Below, in pieces: positions 58,300 through 64,000 of a stretch of DNA of 64,000 nt. The stretch's first letter is position 1. Each line of letters opens with the position of its first letter. Source of the stretch: Flavobacteriales bacterium (lineage in GTDB: Bacteria > Bacteroidota > Bacteroidia > Flavobacteriales_F > PHOS-HE28); assembly GCA_016713865.1 (NCBI GenBank), contig JADJOG010000014.1, forward strand, positions 20,356 to 84,355, written 5' to 3'. Made by a program: the position numbers and the translations under genes. The notes beneath the pieces were generated by a model. That model was given only the letters and a program-made list of their open reading frames with translations. It was not told the origin of the DNA and did not search any database.

Positions 58300-59185
58300 C
58301 GCGCCCCGGCAATGTGCTCGATCACGCTCGCCAGATTCGTGTGCAGCATGAAACCTCGCGGCGCATCCGATGCTTCGATTCCGTGCAATGGCATGCCAGC
58401 GGCTAGGAAGGTGATGCGGTCATCGGACATCGAAGCACGCAACGCGTTCAGGTAAGGGAGTGCTTCATCCGGTGCCGGGCGCACAACGAGCAAGCTGATG
58501 AAACGGATCGGTCCGGCGTAGAGGCTCGCTACCTGCATAAGATCGCCGCGCGGCACGCTCTGTCCAAGATACACGGTGCGTTGCCCTTGCGCGCGCAGCA
58601 GATAATGGATGTAGAGCAGGCCCAATTCGTGGATCTCGTCCTCCGGTAGGTATAGCACGTTCAGGGGCCGCCGGTGGCTGTCTTGGGCAGGTTGGCCGCT
58701 GCCACGATGAGCCGCTGGCGGAAGAGATTGCTCACGAAGTGCTCCTGCGCAGGGCAGATGGCGCTGCTCTGCCACAAAGCGCCGATGCGCTCCATGAGCT
58801 TGGCCAGGATATCCTCAACGAGTGAACGGAAACCATGAAGGCGCTCATGCTCATCGCAGGTCCGCTCGAACAATTCTTCATCGAAGGAGAGCATGGCCAT
58901 CACCAAAGTGTTCAGCACGCCATCGGATGTGGTTTCGTGGGAAGCCATCTCCCGCACCTTGCGTTCGCGCTCTTCACCGGCCATCGCTGCCAGCTTCGAG
59001 ATCTTCAGGCCGCGCTGGTTCAAATACGCCACATTCAGGATCGTCTTCAGCTCATCCACATCGTAGGTGCGGATGTTGGTGTCTGTGCGATCCGGCTTCA
59101 GCAAGCCATAGCGCCGCTCCCAAACACGGATGGTGTGCGCTTTCACGCCCGTGAATTGCTCCAGGTCGCGGATCTGGAATCGCAT
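58296..59185 (-). CDS. MerR-family regulator with cobalamin-binding domain (CarH/LitR-like, frameshifted)
   Basis: About 296 residues after repair. N-terminal MerR helix-turn-helix: FQIRDLEQFTGVKAHTIRVWERRYGLLKP. The middle is a B12-dependent methionine-synthase-like helical cap with CPAQEHFVSNLFRQRL. A frame break near 58685 then leads to the Rossmann B12 domain: LPEDEIHELGLLYIHYLL, where E-x-H-x-x-G replaces the common D-x-H-x-x-G, LGQSVPRGDLMQVASLY and FISLLVVRPAPDEALP. Homologs use adenosylcobalamin as a light sensor or cobalamin as a ligand to repress carotenoid or other genes. The start ATG 59185 follows a candidate palindromic operator at 59215-59232. Confidence 0.85.
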
Positions 59186-59214
59186 CAAGTAGGGTCCCAT
59201 AGGCTGCGTGCGAA

Positions 59215-59232
59215 TGTAAACGCGGGCTTACA
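59215..59232. promoter_or_regulatory. Candidate operator of B12-binding MerR regulator
   Basis: TGTAA-N8-TTACA inverted repeat, 30 bases upstream of the regulator start. The spacing is suitable for MerR-type or CarH-type autoregulation, but no experiment supports it. Confidence 0.35.
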
Positions 59233-59277
59233 CGAGGCTTAACAACGCAATCGCGCTTGTGTTCACATGAGAAAATG

Positions 59278-59311
59278 GGAAGGGCCCCGCCAAACCTTCG
59301 GGAGCCCTTCC
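59278..59311 (-). terminator. Hairpin terminator after DUF4397 gene
   Basis: Arms GGAAGGGC and GCCCTTCC with an inner CCCG/CGGG pairing interrupted by one bulged A, downstream of the DUF4397 stop at 59331 on the minus strand. Confidence 0.6.
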
Positions 59312-59330
59312 GCAACTAGGTCGAGGCTGT

Positions 59331-61740
59331 TCAGCGCGCGACCATGATCGGCATGCTGTTCACACCGGATTCGGTAATGAGGCGCAGCTGGTATGTTCCC
59401 TCGGTAAGGCCTTGGAGGTCCAAGTTGATGTCGCTCGAGCCTTGCGACAGACCGCGCTGTCCGAAAGCACGCGCTACACGGCCGGTGGCATCCAGGAGAT
59501 CGAATGCGGCTACACCATCGCGAAGGCTGTTCACGCGGATGCTCACTTTCTCATTCGCTGGATTCGGCCATGCCGAGGTTCCGGTGATCATGCGGTCGAT
59601 GCTGCTGGTTGAAGTGACAACCGGAAGTTGAACGAGGGCCCCGCCCGAGGGCAATGCAGCCCAAAGGCCGAATGCGGGACCGTTGCTGTTGCTGCCCGGA
59701 GCGAGGAAACCGCTCGCAAGCACAGTAAGGGCTGCGCCTTCGAGGTTGAGGGTCTGGAGCGGCGCTGCGTAGGTGGCCACCGTGGTAGCTCCATCGGCGG
59801 TGCGAACCTGCAAGGTGAAATCGAGCGTGGGCAACTCCAGGTAGCCGGCGAATTCTCCGTAGGAGATATCGTCTACGATCGTGGTGTTCACCACGGCGCT
59901 CTCGAAAACATCAACGGTTGGCGCATCGGTGCAGCCGTGGAAAACAAGCACATCTGTGCCGCTCCCTTGGGCACTCTCACGCGCATCGGCAGCAACATAG
60001 ATGTCGAACGGTGTTGCTGGATTGTAGCCGCTGGGGCTCACGATGCCATTGGCAACCAGGATGAAGCTGCCACCTGCGGGCAAGTTGTAGCTGAAGTCGG
60101 CAATGGCGTCGGCGACACTGGTGCTGGTCGCAGGAGCGATGCTCAGGGTAAGGTCAACGCCAGCCTGCACATCAACGAAAGGCGTGGCGGTGCGGAAGGC
60201 GAAGTCATCCACGAGGAGCGCGCCATTGAGGTACACGTCAACCTCAGAAGCAGCTGCATCGGCGCTGTTGTGAATCGCTTGGATGCGCGCGGTAGGAATG
60301 GGAGCGGCGGGAAGTTCCACCAAAGGACCACCGAAGGCAGTGCAACCCAAAGACCAAAGGCCGGACCGTTGGAATTGACGGATGGATTGAGGAAGCCACT
60401 AGCCAGCACGGTGAGCGCTGCGCCTTGCAATCCGAGAGTCTGCAGCGGTGCGGCATAAGAGGCCACGATGGTACTGTTGTCGGCCGTGCGCACTTGCAGC
60501 GTGAAATCGAGCGTGGGGAGTTCCAGGTAGCCTGCGAAGTCGGCGTAGCTGAAGTCGTCGATGATGGTGGTGCTCACCACAGCGCTCTCGAACACATCAA
60601 CGGTGGGCGCATCGGTGCTGCCGTGCAGGGCGAGCACGTCGGTGCCAGCGCCTTGCGCGCTTTCACGCGCACCATCGTAAACGAGGATGTCGAATGGCGT
60701 TGCGGGGTTGTAGCCGCTGGGGCTCACGATGCCATTGGCAACGAGAATGAAGCTGCCACCTGCGGGCAGGTTGTAGCTGAAGTCGACAATGGCGTCCGCG
60801 ACACTGGTGCTGGTCGCCGGAGCGATGCTCAGGGTCAGGTCCACGCCGGCCTGCACATCAACGAAAGGCGTGGCGGTGCGGAAGGCGAAGTCATCCACGA
60901 GAAGAGCGCCGTTGAGGTACACGTCAACCTCAGAAGCAGCTGCATCGGCGCTGTTGTGGATGGCTTGGATGCGTGCGGTCGGGATCGGAGCGGAAGGAAG
61001 CTCAACCAGCGGGCCACCAGAAGGCAGCGCAACCCAAAGACCGAAAGCAGGGCCGTTGGAATTGACGGATGGATTGAGGAAGCCACTGGCCAGCACGGTG
61101 AGCGCTGCGCCTTGCAATCCGAGAGTCTGAAGTGGCGCGGCGTAAGCGGCCACTATGGTGCTGTTGTCGGCCGTGCGCACTTGCAGCGTGAAGTCCAGTG
61201 TAGGCAATTCCAAGTAGCCAGCGAAGTCACCGTAGCTGAAGTTGTCGATGATGGTGGTGCTCACCACAGCACTCTCGAACACATCCACGGTGGGCGCATC
61301 AGTGCTGCCGTGCAAGGCAAGCACATCGGTGCCAGCGCCTTGAGCACTCTCTCGCGCGCCAGCGAAGACCTCGATCGTGAATGGTGTGGCAGGCGTGTAG
61401 CCGCCTAAACCGAGTGTGCCGCTCGCAACGGCGATGTAGGTCTCGCCTGAGGCCAGTTGATGGTCTGCGTGAAGAGCGCATCATTCACGCTCGCTGCTGG
61501 AACCAGGAGCGATCGCCACCTCCAGGTCACGCCAGCTGGGATGTCGAAGAAGCCCGTGGCGGTCCGGAAGGCGAAGTCGTCGAAAACGATTCCTCCGTTC
61601 ACATAAACGTCAACGGCGGCCGCGTTCAGATCGGCGCAATTGTGAATGATCTGGAGACGCGCGGTTTGGGCCTGAAGAAGCCCGGCGATTGCTGCGGCTG
61701 TGCCGAAGGCCGCCATCCGAAGGGTAGGGAGTGGGGACAT
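59331..61740 (-). CDS. Secreted DUF4397 tandem-repeat protein with T9SS type A domain (frameshifted)
   Basis: About 800 residues after repair. Signal peptide MSPLPTLRMAAFGTAAAIAGLLQAQ, then repeated DUF4397 units (ARIQAIHNSADAAASEVDVYLNG, VDDFAFRTATPFVDVQAG, PAGGSFILVANGIVSPSG, HGSTDAPTVDVFESAVVSTT). The units have a near-exact 687-base period; three almost identical copies are seen. Shifts near 61525, 61440 and 60335 break the gene into three frames. The C-terminal 80 residues (SAWPNPANEKVSIRVNSL, GRVARAFGQRG, QLRLITESGVNSMPIMVAR) are a T9SS type A sorting domain. Two small hairpins lie in its leader. Confidence 0.82.
59901..61278 (-). repeat. Tandem near-identical 687-base coding repeats
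   Basis: The same phrase (CTCGAAxACATCxACGGT) recurs at 59901, 60587 and 61274. Spacing is 687 bases (229 codons) between the last two and 686 between the first two, the missing base corresponding to a frame break near 60335. High identity makes the copy number in the assembly uncertain. Confidence 0.75.
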
Positions 61741-61768
61741 GGTGTTGCGGGTTTTGTTGAACAACACC
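61741..61768 (-). promoter_or_regulatory. Hairpin directly at the DUF4397 start codon
   Basis: GGTGTTG at 61741-61747 and CAACACC at 61762-61768 form a 7-bp stem abutting the start codon at 61740. It could sequester the leader. Confidence 0.35.
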
Positions 61769-61790
61769 CACAGAACCACCCAGTCCAATT

Positions 61791-61824
61791 AATGTTCACG
61801 CCTTTCATTGAAAGGTTGAACATT
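61791..61824. terminator. Hairpin after CotH-like gene
   Basis: AATGTTCA-CG-CCTTTC-ATT-GAAAGG-T-TGAACATT: 14 bp of pairing with small internal bulges, located 17 bases after the CotH-like stop and about 50 before the DUF4397 start. Probably a terminator or attenuator. Confidence 0.55.
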
Positions 61825-61840
61825 TTAACAAAACAATCCG

Positions 61841-64000
61841 CTAGCGGACGATGGTCACGTGCCCGAAGAGCTCGTAGCGGTCCTTCTTGATGGCATCCAC
61901 CGCATAGGCACGCCAAGCATATACCCCGACAGGCACATCCTTGCCACCAGCCTCGCCATCCCATTCGGCCCAAGGGTCAGTTGAGGAATAAATCTCGCCG
62001 CCCCAGCGATCGAATACCTGGAACACGAAGCTCTCCAAGTCAACCACATTGATGATCGGCTTGAACGTGTCGTTGTACCCATCGCCGTTCGGGGTGAAGG
62101 CGTTGGCCACATAGAACACGTAATCCTGCGGCTTCAGGTGCGCCACGATGGTATCGGTGGTGAGGTAGTAGGCGATCTGCGCTTGTGATAGCGAGTCGCC
62201 GGGCAGGTAGGTGTTCACCAGCTCGTTCTTGAAGTCCCAATAGAGGAAGTCGTAATAGAGTGAAGGGATCACCGCGAACGGCACAGGCACATCCTCGCCA
62301 ACGGAGACGGTCACTGGGAAGGAGGAATAAGTGGCGCCGTCGAAGGCGATGCTCGCACCTCCACGTGGCACCACATCAAGCATCACATCGTAGCGGGTGG
62401 GCGGTATGAAATGCGCTACGATGCTGTCCGGTCCGATGAAGTCGAGCGTGACCAGTGAATCCTGCATGGTGGGCAGAATCGTGTTGCCTTGGAACACCTC
62501 CCAATGGCTGAATATCCAGCCATCAGCGGGCACAGGCGCCATGGTGGTGGTGATGCCGCCGTAATAGGTGCCCGTGAACGGGTAGTTGGGCAGCGTGAGG
62601 CTGTTCACATTGATCTCGCCGCTGAGCGGTGGATCCACATTGAATACCACTTGGTAAGGACCGTTGAGATTGTAGCAATCGACCAGGCCCTGCTGGATGG
62701 TGACACAACGCGTATCGATGTAATCGCGCAGCACTTGCACGTTGTTCTGCCAACCGGCGACCGATCCATTCCAGCGAGCAATCTGTCCCGGCATCTCCGG
62801 AGCGATGTTGGCGATCAGGCTATCGAGGAAGGCAGCATGAAGTCGCAGCTGAAAAGCGTGTTGCCCAGATCGATGTAGCGGTTCACGTACCAATCGTGCA
62901 CCATCTGGTTCTCTTGGATCAGCTTCTCAAGGATGTCCGTGTGTCCTTGGCCGCCAGGGTTCGGCAGGTCCTCAACCGCGCAAGGGTCGGCGTTCGGCGA
63001 TTGATCGGGAATACCGGTGAAGTTGGTGTAGTGCCCGAAGGTGGCATCCATGTCCCAGAGGATGTAGCCCCATTTCTTATGCTCACCGGTGGGATTCTGG
63101 CCACGCCACCAACCGGTGTTCCAATTGAGCCAGTCGGCGCAAACGGTGTAGCTGTTCAGGCAGAAATAGTCGATCAAGCTCTTCCAGTTGAGCTGGCTAT
63201 CCACGTAATCGAAGTTGGCCTGCACACCCATGTTGTTGCCCATGATGTACGCGACCAACGTGTTCCAATCCGTTTGGGCCTGCGGTCCGCCGTATTCGCT
63301 CCAAGTACCGCCCCATGTTTTCACGAATTGGATGTCATACTCGCCTTGGCCGTAGTAGTAGTTGGTGAAATCGTGGTCGTCAACTTTCTCTCGCACATCG
63401 TACACCCCCCAGTACTGTCCATTGATGTACACGATGCACGGCTCATAGGTGCGCTCATCCAGGCGCAAGCCGCCCACATCGCTCAGTGCCTGCACGTACG
63501 CGTCGCGGATATGTGCCGGCTGGCCAGGACCGTAGTCGTAATTGTCGCCAGCGGCGGCTTTCACGATCAGGCGCTGGAAATGGTCGCGGTCCTTGGTGCG
63601 GAACACGGGGTAATGAATGCCGTCATTCTGCCCGAATTGGTCTCTTGCAACGAAGTCGAATCCGCGATGATCGTAAGCCCAGCTATCCTGCCCGTGCTCG
63701 TCGAATGTGCAGGCGGTCTTATCGCGCAGCACGCCATTGGCGCCGAAGTGCTCCATGACACCGATGGGTTCGATGCCGCCGTTGCCGTTCAGGAGGGTGG
63801 TCACATCATCGCCGCTGCAGCTGAGAATGGGCAGCGTATGGGTCGCATTGATGAAGTAGGTGTTGGTCTCGGTGAAACTGGCAGGTGTTCCAGCGAGGAA
63901 TGCCCGGGCGCGCAACACGGTCGTGGCGGCGATATTGATCGGGCCTGTGTAGGCCGTGCTTGCTGCGGTGGGCGTGCTGCCGTTCGTGGTATAGCGGATT
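61841..64000 (-). CDS. CotH-kinase-family secreted protein with T9SS type B C-terminus (partial, frameshifted)
   Basis: The 5' end lies beyond the window. About 720 residues are present. A CotH (spore-coat-protein-H kinase-like) domain is clear from KAAAGDNYDYGPGQPAHIRDAY, GGLRLDERTYEPCIVYINGQYWGVYDVREKVDDHDF, and WNTGWWRGQNPTGEHKKWGYILWDMDATFG. The D-M-D and the K of VREK fit the atypical-kinase active site. A one-base shift near 62845 separates it from a C-terminal half with beta-rich repeats and a final gliding-motility-type domain: VFYVANAFTPNGDGYNDTF and FQVFDRWGGEIYSS, ending FGHVTIVR. The stop is at 61841. A structured hairpin follows. Confidence 0.82.

Overview
The window looks like a high-GC member of the Bacteroidota, most likely an uncultivated Flavobacteriales-type lineage. 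Several lines of sequence evidence agree: at least six secreted proteins end in type A sorting domains of the type IX secretion system (T9SS), two end in the gliding-motility (type B) C-terminal domain, there are Omp28-like and choice-of-anchor proteins, a bacteroidetal zinc-finger anti-sigma partner, and promoter-like boxes of the form TA-N(1-2)-TTTCG/TTTG close to many starts. Gene density is high, there is no phage, IS element, CRISPR array, tRNA or rRNA that I can see, and no gene-free stretch exceeds about 300 bases.

Layout. 0-7.6 kb: DUF5522 protein, GH73/LysM glucosaminidase, group III truncated globin, TrkA/TrkH potassium uptake pair, a large DUF3352-like protein and rnhB. 7.6-16 kb: a tandem 32-nt palindromic repeat, then a surface polysaccharide block (GT4 glycosyltransferase, divergent from flippase, two Wzz-like proteins and an O-antigen-ligase-like polymerase), followed by a Gcr-type membrane protein. 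16-23 kb: secreted Omp28-like protein, subtilase followed by an ECF sigma/anti-sigma pair, a GMC oxidoreductase carrying an iron-sulfur-like cysteine motif, and a class C beta-lactamase-fold lipoprotein. 23-31 kb: one minus-strand block with an agmatinase-family enzyme, an acyltransferase-3, a LysM protein with a degenerate lytic-transglycosylase domain, two SGNH hydrolases and an MBOAT O-acyltransferase; this reads as an envelope-polymer O-acetylation module. 31-39 kb: a second Omp28-like protein, a PadR/PspC operon with a perfect operator palindrome, a GT39-like glycosyltransferase, and ettA. 39-48 kb: secreted TPR-like and choice-of-anchor B proteins, a 17-residue-repeat protein behind a hairpin-rich intergenic region, hisS, hutH and two T9SS cargo proteins. 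48-64 kb: alpha/beta hydrolase, a 6-kb PKD-repeat adhesin, a glycine/alanine-rich secreted protein, a GlcD-like FAD oxidase, a CarH-like B12-binding MerR regulator, a DUF4397 triple-repeat protein and a CotH-kinase protein truncated by the window edge.

A striking technical property is that at least fifteen otherwise well-conserved genes, including the essential hisS, are broken by single-base indels. This is best explained as residual sequencing or assembly error, densest from 35 to 64 kb, rather than pseudogenization. I annotate these as single genes and give the approximate break points. The most biologically interesting items are the O-acetylation module with its catalytically degenerate transglycosylase, the PadR operator, the tandem palindromic repeat that supplies the end of a coding sequence, the hairpin-rich region before the 17-residue-repeat protein, and the B12-type light or cobalamin regulator.
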